NCBI GenBank assembly: GCA_963678675.1
Contig: OY783196.1
Coordinates: forward strand, 12,900,263 to 12,964,262
Source: Xiphydria camelus
Taxonomy: Eukaryota; Arthropoda; Insecta; Hymenoptera; Xiphydriidae
Direction: 5' to 3'
DNA: 64,000 nucleotides
Both the position numbers and the translations under genes were made by a program. The notes under the pieces were generated by a model. The model made no database searches and was not told where the DNA came from. It saw only the letters and a list, made by a program, of their open reading frames with translations. Every line of letters begins with the position of its first letter. Position 1 is the first letter of the stretch. Positions 11,690 to 22,221 of this stretch are shown here, in pieces.

Positions 11690-13461
11690 TTATCCATTAT
11701 TTGTGTATCTCCGCAGAGATTTCTTCAATTCGCCTTTCTTTAGCTCTTTTATTTCCCGAAATGGAATCTGCTCTAGTAGTCTAATACCTATGTATTCTAT
11801 GGTTCTGTAACCAAATTTATTGAAGCATCTAGGGACCGGAACTCTCTACCTCTGTCTCATGTTATAAATTTCTCGCGCCTCTTCGTATTAAACATGTCTA
11901 ACAAAAACTGTTCTCAATATATAAGGAGTAATAATACATCCCTCTTACAGTTGATACCTCCAGATCAAATACCCTCTACATATAATTTAGATGTTCTTTT
12001 CTTTCAAAATTCCGCAGTGCATACTTCTGCGTAGATTGCAATTTTTTAATGTAGACCTCCTCTGCCATCCCCCAAGCTAAAATTCCATATCTTATATGCG
12101 AGTCTACTAATGCGCAATAAATAGCTCTTAGTGTTTTTCGCGAGACATAGTTTTTTAGCTTATACAGAACGCAACTCGATGTTCTAATTTTCGCCGTGAC
12201 GTAATCTATCTGTACATCCGATTTGAAACGGTTGTCAATATATATACCAAGATATTTCTGTTTACTCACTTCTTTTATAACACTACATTGGCAATCCACG
12301 ACTCCTATAGTGCCTACTCTTCGATAAATCCTATGGAGACATTTATTTCCGTGTTTTATAAGTTTTGTCGATCCGAAATTCCCCGGTTCCGCTTGTGGCT
12401 TTATTATCATTAAACTACTTTTATTCTCGTTCATTACCAATCCCACATCATGACACCATCTCGGTACGCCGTCTAGGTAATATTGGAGCATTTTCACCGC
12501 TTCCTCTGCCTTTATGTGATTTGCTATCATTATAACGTCATCTGCATACGCGAATATTTTACAGAACAGTGGGACCTTAAAGATACTGTTTAGCATGATA
12601 ATGAACAAACTAGGCGATAGATCTGAACCCTGCGGACATCCTACTCCTTCCATCATCTCTTCACTACTATAAGATGTATTAATTCTAACTTCTCTATTTT
12701 CCTATTTTCTAAATATCCTTTAAACCATTTTAACACTTTGTGCTTTTACCAATGCCTCTCATTTCCTCTATTAGTTTTTCATGCCGTATGGTATCAAAAG
12801 CCTTTCTAAAATCCATGAAGATCACCGCACTCTTTTTTCCTCCATGTAATTCTCTATTTACGTAGTCCGCTACATCTCCTAGGAGACTTGAAGTTGATTT
12901 TCCCTTTTGGAATCCGTATTGTGATTCGTGTATTATATTGTTCTCTTTTAAAAACTTCTTTAAGCTGTTTGCCATACATGATTCCAACTTCCCTATCACC
13001 GACGTTATTGCTATTGGCCTGTAGTTTTGAAGGTCAGAATGGTTACCACCTTTGTAAATTGGTCTGACCATACTGACCTTCAACTCTTCCGGGTATTTTC
13101 CTGTTTCTAAACTGTTATTGAACATGTTCGCTATTGTTCCACTTATTTTTTTCCCTATCTCTTTAACATCTATAATTCTTATTCCATCCCCACCAGTAGC
13201 TTTCCTTTCATTTAGTTTCTCGATAATTTGATCCATTTTTTTCTTATTCATTTTAGGTACGTACATCCATGCATCAGTACAATTCTCGCTTCCCTTCTCA
13301 TACATCATTATATTACATTCATGTTCTAGATTCTTTACTGATTTAACAAAAGTCTTTGCAAAATCGTCCGCTATCTCTGTTTCATTTCTATCCTTTTTCA
13401 TATATTTCTCTATAATTTTGTCTATCGAGCTTGTCTCTATCTTCCCAGTTAGTTCGTTCAT
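11690..13461 (-). pseudogene. LINE reverse transcriptase, C-terminal two thirds
   Basis: The frame from 13461 to 12730 shows the fingers-palm start of a LINE reverse transcriptase: MVRPIYKGG, NYRPIAITSV, QYGFQKGKST and FMDFRKAFDTI. After a break near 12660-12730 the next frame (12656 onward) holds GCPQGSDLSPSLF, the catalytic FAYADD box (about residue 36) and KYLGIYIDNRF. A third stretch, readable down to the TAA at 11690-11692, continues the C-terminal thumb. At least two frame breaks are needed to read through, so this is a pseudogene. The enzyme would copy element RNA at a nicked chromosomal target. Its neighbour upstream is the same element's endonuclease, across the inserted foldback. 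Confidence 0.85.
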
Positions 13462-13462
13462 A

Positions 13463-14158
13463 CAGGGTGTTACTTAATGATAGGCCGTAATTGCAAGGGT
13501 ATATTACTGAATAAATTTCCAGTAGAAAAGTTCATATTAACATGTGTCCTAAAATGTCTGGTTTTCAAGATACAGGACGTCAAAGTTTTAAAAAAAATCG
13601 GTTTTTTAATAATATCTCAAAGATCCTTGTGCCGATTTTGTAGACATTTGGTACTGTTGTTTATTGTAATAAGACGCTAACTTAGCACTAACTAGAAGAT
13701 AATTATGAGTTCCAGTGGCGTCCCGGGGGACAGTCTCACGAATAATATTGACAAAAAAAGTGTACGCCACTGACTTTTTAAAAATTTTTATATTTTTTCA
13801 GATTAAACAGCTAAAAATACAACTTTTTTGTCTCTTGACATTACTTCATACCTCACTTCGTTTTTGAGGAAAAAAATAAAAACCACTTAATTGCATTCCG
13901 GGACGCCACTGGAACTCATAATTATCTTCTAGTTAGTGCTAACTTAGCGTTTTATTACAATAAACAACAGTGCCAAATGTCAACAAAATCGGCACAAGGA
14001 TCTTTGAGATATTATTAAAAAACCGATTTTTTTTAAACTGACGTCCTGTATCTTGAAAACCAGACATTTTAGGACACATGTTAATATGAACTTTTTTACT
14101 GGAAATTGATTCAGTAATGTGCCCTTGCAATTACGGCCTATCATTAAGTAACACCCTG
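13463..14158. mobile_element. TA-flanked foldback with CAGGGTGTTAC ends
   Basis: The ends CAGGGTGTTACTTAATGATA (13463) and its complement (to 14158) are flanked by TA (13461-13462, 14159-14160). The arms are inverted copies of over 200 bp each; the interior is largely palindromic too. TA duplication plus a CAGGGTG terminus fits the Tc1/mariner group. It sits inside the LINE reading frame exactly at a TA, so the uninterrupted site can be inferred from the LINE. No transposase frame. Confidence 0.85.
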
Positions 14159-14159
14159 T

Positions 14160-15120
14160 ATGTTGCCAAGTTTTCCTACTGTCTCTATACGATGATTCTA
14201 ATTTCTTCCTGTAATATTTGTCTTTAGCGTTCTAATAATCCTATTTATTTTATTTCTACTATTTCTATACTGGTCTTTATATCCTGCATTCGTGGGATTA
14301 TTTTTCCATCTACGAAATTGTTGATCTCTGTCCTTACATAATTTAATCATTTGCATGTTCATCCAGGGTTTCTGATCTGCTCTACCTCTCTCTCTTCCCT
14401 TATCTTTTCTATTTCCTGTTTCTCTACCACATTTATCATATATTTCTGTGAATTTTTTAAATATTTGCAAATACATCTCCCTTGAATCAAGTTCGCCCTT
14501 ATCCAATTCCAATTGTGTGTTTTATGTAATTTTCTTTTAATTTTCGCATTATTAATTCCTTTAGCCGCTTTTTTATATTCCCCATCTTCTTTGCTGCTAC
14601 CTCTAATTGCTAAAGTTATCATGTAGTGATCCGACATTGTTATTTTTATCACTCCTGAACTTTTACTGTACCTATTTATTCTCCAACCTACTAAAAATGT
14701 GATCAATGAGAGATTCGTTCATCCTTCCTTCCACTACTGCTTCTCTTGTATTGTTCCATATTTCGCTTTCCATTCCATTACCGTACAGAGTATCCAGATA
14801 TTTTCCTATCATTGCATCCTTCTTGTTTAGATTTATGTTAATGTCTCTTAGGTATGCAACATTTTCTTTTTCAGGTATACTCCTCATGACTTCTTTTATT
14901 TCCAGCACAAATACTCCAATATCCCTGCCAGGCGACCTATAAATTGGTAATATATGGATCGTTTCCTGATTTTTCATTGTCAGCTTTCCCAATATTCTCT
15001 CAAATGAAGCAAACTTTTTTTCTTTTATTTCATATAGCAATTCTTTTTTGATGTATATCAATATCCCTCCCCCTCTCTTTTCTTCTCTAGTATAACCAAA
15101 AACGTGATACCCCTTTATTA
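14160..15120 (-). pseudogene. LINE endonuclease and linker fragment
   Basis: Read from 15120 down, the frame begins within an apurinic-type endonuclease: a RGGGILIYIK-like strand, then LPIYRSPGRD, YLRDININL and ESLIDHIFSR. These correspond to the second half of the fold, with the Asp/Asn of the RDININ strand and the SLIDH catalytic region visible. The next frames (14706-14359, 14512-14198) give SDHYMITL and PWMNMQMIKLCKDRD, the usual linker between endonuclease and reverse transcriptase. Frameshifts separate these pieces. The N-terminal catalytic Asn/Glu part is absent because a foldback begins at 15123. Confidence 0.75.
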
Positions 15121-15122
15121 TA

Positions 15123-15458
15123 CCGTATGTCTGACGGCAAGCGCAACACCACTTCGGCAGTTTTTACCGACGGTGGTCGAAAATTGCATTGGATCTACCG
15201 TATGTCCCACTCTGTATTGGCCAGTTTGAAGTTACCTTCGGGGAGGCTTGGTCGGTACTTGAGTCATTTAATACCGGTAGAAGTCGAGTCGGTAGTTAGA
15301 GTTGGTGTCAATTTGGGAGATCGAAGCGTCTAACCTCGAAATTATGATTTTAAATGGAACGGAAATTACTCACCATTATTCACAAATTCATAATTTCGAG
15401 GTTACACGCTTCGATCTCCCGAATTGACACCAACTCTAACTACCGACTCGACTTCTAT
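15123..15458. mobile_element. CCGTATG foldback, right arm truncated
   Basis: TA followed by CCGTATGTC occurs at 15121 and again at 15196, so an inner element starts 75 bases inside an outer one. From 15198 a left arm is matched in inverse by 15395-15457, including TTAGAGTTGG and GGGAGATCGAAGCGT. The right arm stops at 15458 before reaching a CATACGG end. The outer insertion site lies in the LINE endonuclease. Confidence 0.75.
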
Positions 15459-15489
15459 CCTCATCTGCTGCACGCTCCTATGATATTAA

Positions 15490-15715
15490 CCCTCTATGCG
15501 CCCATGTAACACAACTTTGAGGTAACATGCTAATATATCGATATTTCACCAAAAAATTAAAATTTTTTTCATGAGATGGCATTTACATCTTAATTTTATA
15601 ATGTCTCTGCTTACAACAAGTAGGTACCAATATTGATGACGGTTAGCAGTGCCATCAGCCTGAGATAACAAAACAAATGCCGTGCGAGTTATAGAAAAAT
15701 TCGGCCCATAGAGGG
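15490..15715. mobile_element. TTAA-flanked MITE, 226 bp
   Basis: Bounded by TTAA (15486-15489, 15716-15719), with ends CCCTCTATGCGCCC and GGGCCGAATT...CCCATAGAGGG forming a short imperfect terminal repeat. The TTAA site and CCCT start recall the MITE at 1730. No coding potential. Confidence 0.65.
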
Positions 15716-15719
15716 TTAA

Positions 15720-16129
15720 GTATTACAATACTATTGGTGTTCATATGAAGTTTGATGAATAAATGTATGTTGCTTTTCCAGTCAATAAGAAAGAGCTTGA
15801 ATAAATAAGATTTTATAATTGTATTATTCTTTTCTCAACATTTTTCTAAATTTATGATTGTATCTTTTGATAAATATTCTTGCATAGACGCAAACTGATA
15901 CCAATTAATAAATAAATAATTATACGAATATGTTTATTCATCCTACATTAATTGATTGTCTTTCATTTACTTTAATAATCTGTGCTTTTTAATAAACAGT
16001 ATAGTTTATAACTTGCTCAACATACTCTGGAGACTCGAAATGAAATAATTTATTGATTTAATAATTGAACAAATTACAATTTTTATCCATTTATTCACAA
16101 ATAATTTTTTTATGCAGCAGACCGAAAAT
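15720..16129. other. AT-rich spacer, nothing recognised
   Basis: Very AT-rich sequence without open frames, inverted termini or Pol III boxes that I can see. Confidence 0.5.
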
Positions 16130-16321
16130 TTTCTACGTCTCGTTCGTCATTAAGAATGACGGAAAAGTTCCGTCAAAAAGACGTTGAATTTTGACGTCCA
16201 AGGAACGTCATAAATATAACGTCCCTGTGACATTAATATTACGACAACTGACGTCTGGAACCCTATACTGACCAAAAAATGACGTCTGAGACGTTATTCT
16301 AACGTCAGTGTGCTACCTGGG
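16130..16321. mobile_element. Terminal fragment of a CTACCTGGG-ended transposon
   Basis: The stretch ends in CTACCTGGG (16313-16321), the complement of the CCCAGGTAG terminus at 8476. Just inside it are about ten copies of ACGTC/GACGT in both orientations. This is the same architecture as the 8476-11509 element but with a different subterminal word. The opposite end was not found, so only a terminal fragment is claimed. Confidence 0.55.
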
Positions 16322-16889
16322 TTACTTAAACGTCCGACTGGCGCGAGAGCTCCGGTAAGATTGTGCCTGTGATTAATACGTTTTTTGTATTTTTGAAGAT
16401 GGGCGAGAAGGGGAATCTTCGACAAGACACTCAAGATGGTAGTAGGGTAGTGTCGGATTTCTACTGACTAAACCCCTCCTCATAGTTAACAACCCATAGG
16501 GTTCTAAACCAAAAAGAAGAAGAAGTCGGGGACCCTGCTAACACTAGCTGGAGCCACTGTGCTCGGATGCGAAGCTAGGGGGTGACAGAGTCGTATAAGA
16601 GAGTACAGGGCCTATAGATTTTATCCTTGGATTTGCTGGAATAATCGCTCAGCGCTTGGATGGAGGGGTTTGTGTGGTTTCTCATGGAGCTTTCAAGTGT
16701 CACGCGGTGGCGTCACTGAGTAACGTCACTGTGATGCCACAGTGAGGAGCCGGAGTGCGAGTTTTTGCCACAACGGAATACTTGATCCTGATTGGTCTAT
16801 TCGCTGACGCCTTACGGAATATTCATTTGTGTCGGACACCGCCGTATGGTGGCGTTTCGTTCTTCCTAAGATGGCCGACGTTACGGAAC

Positions 16890-17432
16890 GAATGTCAAGA
16901 TAACCATGTAATGTAAACAAAGTATTTGTAAATAAAAGTAGTTTTAACAAGTGCAATAAACCCAATTCATAAGTGATGAATATCGGTATCGAAGATATCT
17001 TGTTAATTCTAGGAGAGTCAAAAATGCCGCTAGTGGAAGGAGAATCGGTATTGAAAGCAGTTTGTACTTTTCTGCGGAATCAAAAAGAGAAACCAAAGTG
17101 CAGTGAAAATCGTCACTTCTTGCGTACAATCGTCACATGTAACAAGTGCTCCTCACGAAGTTGAAGTGAACATCTTACTGGTAAACAACAATAACGATAA
17201 CGATTTTCACTGCATTCTGGTTTCTCTTTTTGATTCCGCAGGAAAATACAAACCCTGCTTTCAATACCGCTTCTCCTTCCACTAGCGGCATTTTTGACTC
17301 TCCTAGAATTGATAAGATATCTTCGATACCGATATTCATCACTTATGAATTGGGTTTATTGCACTTGCACTTTTAAAACTACTTTTATTTACAAATTCTT
17401 TTTTTATGTTACGTGGTTATGTTGACATTTAT
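16890..17432. repeat. Hairpin with ~230-bp arms
   Basis: The left arm begins ATGTCAAGATAACCATG (16890) and the right arm ends with the matching ACGTGGTTATGTTGACAT (to about 17432). Pairing continues inward to about 17118 and 17205, leaving a loop under 100 bases. The arms include GAAGATATCTTGTTAATTC and its complement. Short open frames here are by-products of the symmetry. Confidence 0.8.
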
Positions 17433-17434
17433 TT

Positions 17435-17645
17435 TGAAAAAGAGAAATATCAAATTATTTTAAAAAATATAATGAGAACCTTTGAGAGCAGTCACTGTCA
17501 TGTCCGGTTTCTATATTATGACCGGAGTGGACCAACACCGCTTGAAGAGTCGGTGGCTCAATTGGTAGAATGCAAAAGCATTCCCAGTTTCGAAGCATCT
17601 CGTATTCTAAAGATCGCAGGTTCGAATCCCGGTAGGGTGTGAAAA
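17435..17645 (+). repeat. Dispersed repeat with tRNA-like Pol III unit
   Basis: Bases 17435-17520 recur with few changes at 62568-62642. Directly after comes a tRNA-like unit (17550-17640): A box TGGCTCAATTGGTAGAA near 17554 and B box GGTTCGAATCC at 17619-17629. The distance between boxes is larger than in a standard tRNA by about 16 bases and the stems pair poorly, so this is a tRNA-derived repeat and not a functional tRNA gene. Confidence 0.55.
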
Positions 17646-18166
17646 AAGAAGCGACATTACTAGGCGGGTGGCAGGCGGCGGCACTGCACGGGCACACAGT
17701 GAAAAACCTCGGTAATGTCACTGCGTGCGTTCCCCTTTTGCAAAATCCTACTTTATCCACTGTGTACACTGCGTAATGCCACAGTGGTACCCCAGTGGGC
17801 ACGTACCAAGACATCACTGTGATGTTTCTCAAAGTCACCGCGTGGTCTCAGTGCTACCACTGTGAAGTCACCTGGCTATCGGGGTCTGTACTGGCCAGTT
17901 TGAAAGTTACTTCTGGGCAGGCTTGGTCGGTACTTGAGTCATTTAATACCGGTAGAAGTCGAGTCGGTAGTTAGAGTTGGTGTCATTTCGGGAGATCGAA
18001 GCGTCTAACCTCGAAATTGTGAATTTGTGAATAACGGTGAGTAATTTCTATTATTTACAGATTCACAATTTCGAGGTTAGATGCTTCGATCTCCCGAATA
18101 AACACCAACTCTAACTACCGACTCGACTTCTACCGGTATTGAATGACTCAAGTACCGAACAAGCCT

Positions 18167-19173
18167 TTTTTTTTAAGGAGGGGGAATGCTTGTCACGCAC
18201 GCCCGGGTTTGGCAAGCCCGGGCAGTGTGGGACTCGAGGACATCCTGCCTCAGGATTATGATTCCTGCGAGTGCAATACGGGAGCCTCCCTACCCACTAA
18301 ACCTACCTCCATCCTCACCGCCCACGGTGGTGAGAGCCCCTGGAAACGACCAGCTAGGGCCCGACTGCAGGAAGCTCTCTTAGGCGTGAGCTCGTCGCTC
18401 TTCAAGTGGTATACGCGACCTCCTACACGCGCCCCCCCAACGGGACGCAACCTCCTATATGCATCTCCCAACAAGACGCCACCACCTAGCATGCTCAAGG
18501 TAACCTTGGGCTGTATAGCCCGGAAGGCGTTGGTTTGAGGACCATTTACCCCGCGACTCAGAATGGAGGGGGGGGGAGAGAGGATCGGGCCAGCAGAGAG
18601 GACGTGGGGGCAGCACTACCCACGGCTCGCGGGCCGACACGATGCTACTCCTCCAGGATTACACTAAAACTTTTTACCACGCAGTCATGCCGAGAGGTGG
18701 CCTGTGCCGGCTGGGAGTAGGAACACTCCCGATGGAGTGGTGGGTTTCCCCACATATCAGCCCCCAGTGCCACCACACTTCTACATCTAAACAGGTCGGG
18801 CCGCAGAATGCGGGGACCGCACAACCAGCACCCGCAGGCCGACTCTATCCTCTCAATTCACATTCATACAAAAACCCATTCACACACTACAACTAACACC
18901 CACACGCAAAGCGGCCATTTGCCTTCGAGCGCACTACGTCGGGCGTCTGCCGATGGCCGGGTCACTCCCAATGGAGTAGTGGAGCGGATCCCACTAACCC
19001 GGACTTGGCAAAACGAGCCACAGCTGCCCAGGCCTCTTTACTGTCCAACATCCGGGGCAACATGGCCCCGAATGTTAGATCGATGTCGTCGCTGATAATG
19101 TTGCGAAACGTCGTCCTCTCATTTTCCCAGACTGCGCAGTCACGGAGGGTATGCTCCGTGAAGTCGAAGACCT
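18167..19173 (-). mobile_element. 5'-truncated R1-like LINE
   Basis: A ~1-kb insert lies in the right arm of the foldback. On the minus strand it begins inside coding sequence at about 19171 and ends in a short A tract (T run at 18166-18174 on the plus strand). The flanks AAGTACCGAACAAGCC (18150) and AAGTACCGACCAAAAGCC (19174) are the duplicated target, 17-19 bp with small differences. Between the stop codon at 18962 and the A tract is a GC-rich 3' untranslated region of ~790 bp. This is the typical outcome of target-primed reverse transcription with 5' truncation. Confidence 0.75.
18962..19171 (-). pseudogene. R1-type ORF2 C-terminal end
   Basis: Minus-strand frame without start codon, 69 codons and a stop. 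It reads FTEHTLRDCAVWENER, then IDLTFGAMLPRMLDSKEAW and AAVARFAKSG. The order 'D-x-x-EHTL-x-x-C-x-x-W-x-x-ER' followed by 'ML-S-x-EAW-x-AV-x-x-F' is the signature of the extreme C-terminus of R1-clade LINE polyproteins, after the reverse transcriptase and Cys-His motif. Only this tail is present because the copy is 5'-truncated. Confidence rests on family memory, not a search. Confidence 0.7.
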
Positions 19174-19315
19174 AAGTACCGACCAAAAGCCTGCCCGAAG
19201 GTAACTTTCAAACTGGCCAGTACAGAGCCGGACATACGGTATCAAATTCTCGACCGTCGGCAAAGTACCGGCAATATACCATCGAAGCTTGTTTCGTTTG
19301 AACGTGGACATACGG

Positions 19316-19853
19316 TGCCGGTATGAACCTATATATACGCTCTTCGTATATAAATTGTCATTTTCTTCGAGGGCATATATGTATATACGCCCGCCGGAGC
19401 GAAAGTGTTAAAGAGCGCCTGTTAGTTTTAGGGATTTCGGAAATCCGTAGCAGAAACTTCTCGCGAGGAATTTGAAAAAGATCTTGCTGTCGGTAAAATA
19501 GTAAAATTCATTGATATAGTAACGAGTGAAGAGTATATCATTTCTGAATATTATGGTCATAAAAGTCAGAAAGAAGGTTCATCATTACGCATAGGAATGA
19601 CATGTAGTACTTATGCGGAAGGTCTGAAACAAAATATTCATTAGGGGTTTGTTGTACAAAACAAGTTCAGAACCTGCTTAGTTAAACTATGAGATGAGTT
19701 GAGCTCGAGTTCAAAAGCGTGTAGGATGGAGAGAGGATAAGATAATTAAGCTCAGTTTAACTTTAAACTTCGATTGTACAATGCTGCATTAAGGTTGAAG
19801 TAAGCTTAATTCTCCGGCCCTTTCTCTCTTTCGCCTCATGCTCACCCCATGAA
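19316..19853. other. Unassigned region
   Basis: No inverted termini or gene recognised. The word GCCGGAGCGAAAGTGTTAAAG near 19395 resembles the right end of TTAA-type MITEs, but no left end was found. Confidence 0.4.
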
Positions 19854-20231
19854 TTGGCAAACTGCATACGTGGTATGAATAAAGACATAATGGCCATTAG
19901 CAACTGGGCAAATAAAAATCGTCTGCAACTTGACCTCCTCAAAACCAAGGACATCATCTTGGGCAACAATCGCCTGATCAATCAAATCAGCCATGATGCG
20001 CTTCCTATGCTGGGTGATGGTAGCAATATCATACTATTTGTGTCTTCAGTTAAGAACCTGGGAATTATCCTCCACTCGAAGCTAACTTTTCACCAGCACA
20101 TTGCCAGAGTCACCTCGAATGTCAATGGAGCAATCTACAAACTTCAGCAGCTTCGCGACTTCACTGACACGGAGATGCGAAAAAAAATAGTCAATCATCG
20201 TCGCCACGGAAAGTGTACCCGATCTTGTTAA
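19854..20231 (+). pseudogene. LINE reverse transcriptase fragment
   Basis: Plus-strand frame reading MNKDIMAISNWANKNRLQL, KTKDIILGNNRLI, SSVKNLGIILHSKLTF and NVNGAIYKLQQLRDFTDTEM. It aligns by eye with the segment just after the YADD box of the LINE copy at 45141-46158 (RWASDNSLNLNINKTKAIIL; SVKNLGIIIDSKLTF). It therefore belongs to the same or a sister family. The catalytic box itself and everything upstream is missing, and the frame runs into unrelated sequence after about 20200. A dead fragment. Confidence 0.75.
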
Positions 20232-20567
20232 TTAAAAATCTCTTCTTACTGTCGTCTGTGCAGCAGGCAGTTAAACGTATTTATTATTATTATTTTTGAA
20301 GTGAAACTTTTTTGCTGAGGGGACTACAATTTTCCAGCGTCACGAAAATTTGGTATCGCGTCAGGGGAATAGCTGGGTACGTAGTGGGGGGACCGACAGA
20401 GGAGGAGAGTGCGTCAACAGCGACACTACGGCCCTTCGTACAGTACGATACACGGGTATCCGATACCCGACGACTCAAGCACGCTTACACAGGCTAACCT
20501 GAGTGTACATGTGACCACATGAACCTCCTACTGAATCCTCGTAACACTTGCTTGTGTTTGTTTACTC
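20232..20567. other. Unassigned spacer
   Basis: Contains a short TTA repeat near 20281 and GC-richer sequence to 20500. Small frames on both strands here do not match anything known. Confidence 0.4.
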
Positions 20568-20808
20568 CTCAGTTTTCATATCGGTATGGTGGGAGTAAGT
20601 TGATAGAAGATATAAAAAGAGATGATATCGATATATTGAACCTTGAATATAGATGTAACGGTGGATTCAGAAACTTTTTTCGAATGTCGGAAAGTGAATT
20701 TGAATATTTGTTACAAAAAATTGATCCAAAAATTTCTAAACAAGACACTAGTTTAAGAACTGCCATTCCTACAAATGAGCTTCTCGCTGTGAAATTACGG
20801 TTTTTATC
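20568..20808 (+). pseudogene. PIF/Harbinger-like transposase N-terminus
   Basis: The frame reads YRCNGGFRNFFRMSESEF, EYLLQKIDPKISKQDTSL and RTAIPTNELLAVKLRFL. The pattern 'FRxFFRMsxxxFeyLLxxIxpxIxkxdTxxRxaIp.xELLAxtLRFLAtG' is the N-terminal region preceding the DDE_Tnp_4 nuclease in PIF/Harbinger and HARBI1-like proteins. Homology stops after LRFL at about 20808, where unrelated GC-rich sequence begins, so the nuclease domain with its catalytic acids is absent. The upstream start is uncertain; the ATG at 20519 may not be native. Confidence 0.75.
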
Positions 20809-20929
20809 AACCCGAGCAGCCTCGGTGCGATCCGGCATGCTGTCGGTTTTTGGCGATGCTCAAAGGCCGCCCTAAACTGCTCGCGTCGTGTAGACGCTAA
20901 ATAGCCCAGTCAAATGGGAGTTTGACCAA

Positions 20930-21300
20930 AACAAAATTGCGGAAGTTTTTTTCTCGACGATCTTATATGTTTTTGCGGCTGCTGAATCCGAATTTATAGT
21001 TTGCTGCCTTGTAGGAGGTCGGCTTCATAGCCAAAAACGTAAAAAATCTGAAATTTTTAGCACTTTTTTCAGATTTTTGCTTATATCTTAAAAACTGTAC
21101 GTTTTTTGAAGATGAGCGTTCCATACAAAATTAAAGTAAATACAATTTCCTACAAAATGCACTAGTCATCTTTGATTTTGTAGTAAGCGGTCTCCGCGCT
21201 AGAGCTCAGTGAAAACCAGTGATTTTTTTATATCTACACAAAAAGGTCAAAACACCAAGTTCCATCAGCTGCAACCCGAGAAATATATGTTAATGAACCC
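20930..21300. repeat. Left copy of a ~370-bp inverted duplication
   Basis: This segment reappears in inverse at about 27130-27503. Shared words include CGACGATCTTATAT, TAGGAGGTCGGCTTCATAGCC and CTAGAGCTC. The inner edge reaches into what is, at the other end, the start of the gypsy gag-pol frame. The two copies enclose 5.8 kb. Confidence 0.7.
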
Positions 21301-21581
21301 TTATATCACGTGTAAGTACATTATATATCATAAAAAGACATCTGCAATATTTAATTTTCTCATAAAGATTTTTGTGAGAAGAAGCTTCTTTTGACTAACA
21401 AGGGGACCCTTCGAAAGTCGGAGCACCGATTGTAATGAATTTTTTTTTATAAATAAAGGGAAGTCCCCTGAGTAACGCTCATACTTTACTTTTGTTCAAT
21501 GCGCCTTTGTTTATTTAAAAAAAAAGAAATTGTTTTGACGCGTAAAGTGAGTACTGTAATGTAATACTCGGTATCCAAGAT

Positions 21582-21656
21582 AACGGCGTGGCGCAGTCGG
21601 CTAAGGCATAGACTTACCACGCGGGCGTCCCGCGTTCGATTCCCGTGCATGCACTA
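21582..21656 (+). repeat. tRNA-like unit, left arm
   Basis: A box TGGCGCAGTCGGCTAAGG near 21589 and B box GCGTTCGATTCCC at about 21632-21644, followed by a run of T (21659-21668) that would stop RNA polymerase III. The anticodon arm differs from the opposite-arm copy (GACTTACCACGCGGGC versus GGCGTGGTAAACGCGGGC). Stems are imperfect, so a charged tRNA is unlikely. Transcription is possible but unproven. Confidence 0.55.
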
Positions 21657-22144
21657 TCTTTTTTTTTGCCAATTTCGAACTTTTTCACTTTTTTTTATTA
21701 TTCAAACTATTGCTAATAATCTTTAGAAGTAAAATAAATCTAGGTAAGGCGAAAAAACAAAATTTAAACACGTTCAATTACAAAAAGCATTTTCATTTAT
21801 TCGTAACAAGTGAAATTTTAAATTTAATTGGTATACTTATCGCTAATTCCATCGGAAGTCACGTCACGAGTGAATTACCACCAAATTTAATGAATGTTTC
21901 GTAGGAAAATGAGTAATTTGCACTTACCCGGCATTGACGTCATTTAATGTGAAGCATAGAAATTGTCACCAAAACTTCACTAATTTGCCTTCGAATGATT
22001 AGTAACAATCGTTCAAAATATAGTTTTAAATGCAAAAAAATTTTTTATTCACGTTACCTAGATTTATTTTACTTCTAAAGATTAGTAGCAATAGTTTGAA
22101 TAATAAAAAAAAGTGAAAAAGTTCGAAATTGACAAAAAAAAAAG

Positions 22145-22221
22145 ATAGTGCATGCACGGGAATCGAACGCGAGACGCCCGCGTTTACCACGCCATGCCTT
22201 AGCCGACTGCGCCACGCCGTT
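22145..22221 (-). repeat. tRNA-like unit, right arm
   Basis: Mirror copy of the unit at 21582-21656, read on the minus strand, with the same A and B boxes and a T run (A run on the plus strand at 22134-22143). Because the two units converge, transcripts from both would be complementary through the loop region. Confidence 0.55.

Larger units (their letters stand above)
11690..15120 (-). mobile_element. APE-type LINE, 5'-truncated and interrupted
   Basis: A minus-strand non-LTR retrotransposon runs from an endonuclease fragment at about 15120 to the end of the reverse transcriptase frame at 11690. It is split by a foldback at 13463-14158 and cut at its 5' side by a CCGTATG foldback that begins at 15123. 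ORF1 and the start of the endonuclease are missing. The coding part carries frameshifts and is dead. The family looks like the I/R1/Jockey group, but the clade is not settled by motifs alone. Confidence 0.8.
16690..17879. mobile_element. Putative transposon with CACTGTG subterminal repeats
   Basis: Clusters of CACTGTG, GTCACTG and CCACAGTG occur at 16690-16745 and again at 17690-17875, bracketing a 540-bp hairpin and a tRNA-like unit. The right side ends in TCACCTGGCTATCGGGG, resembling the CCxAGGT-type ends at 8476 and 16321. The left terminus is not clear, so the boundary is an inference. Confidence 0.4.
17886..19239. mobile_element. CCGTATG-family foldback split by an R1-like LINE
   Basis: The arm at 17886-18030 is the same sequence as at 15210-15330 (GGCCAGTTTGAA, GGCTTGGTCGGTACTTGAGT, TAGTTAGAGTTGG). 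Its inverse follows at 18055-18166, is interrupted, and resumes at 19174-19239, ending GGACATACGG with TA after it. The left terminus before 17886 is missing. A further terminus (CATACGG at 19315) follows 76 bases on, mirroring the doubled start at 15123/15198. Confidence 0.75.

Noticed and set aside
21582..22221. Two genuine tRNA genes
   Set aside because: Pol III boxes are clear but acceptor, anticodon and T stems do not pair properly and the units are part of foldback arms.
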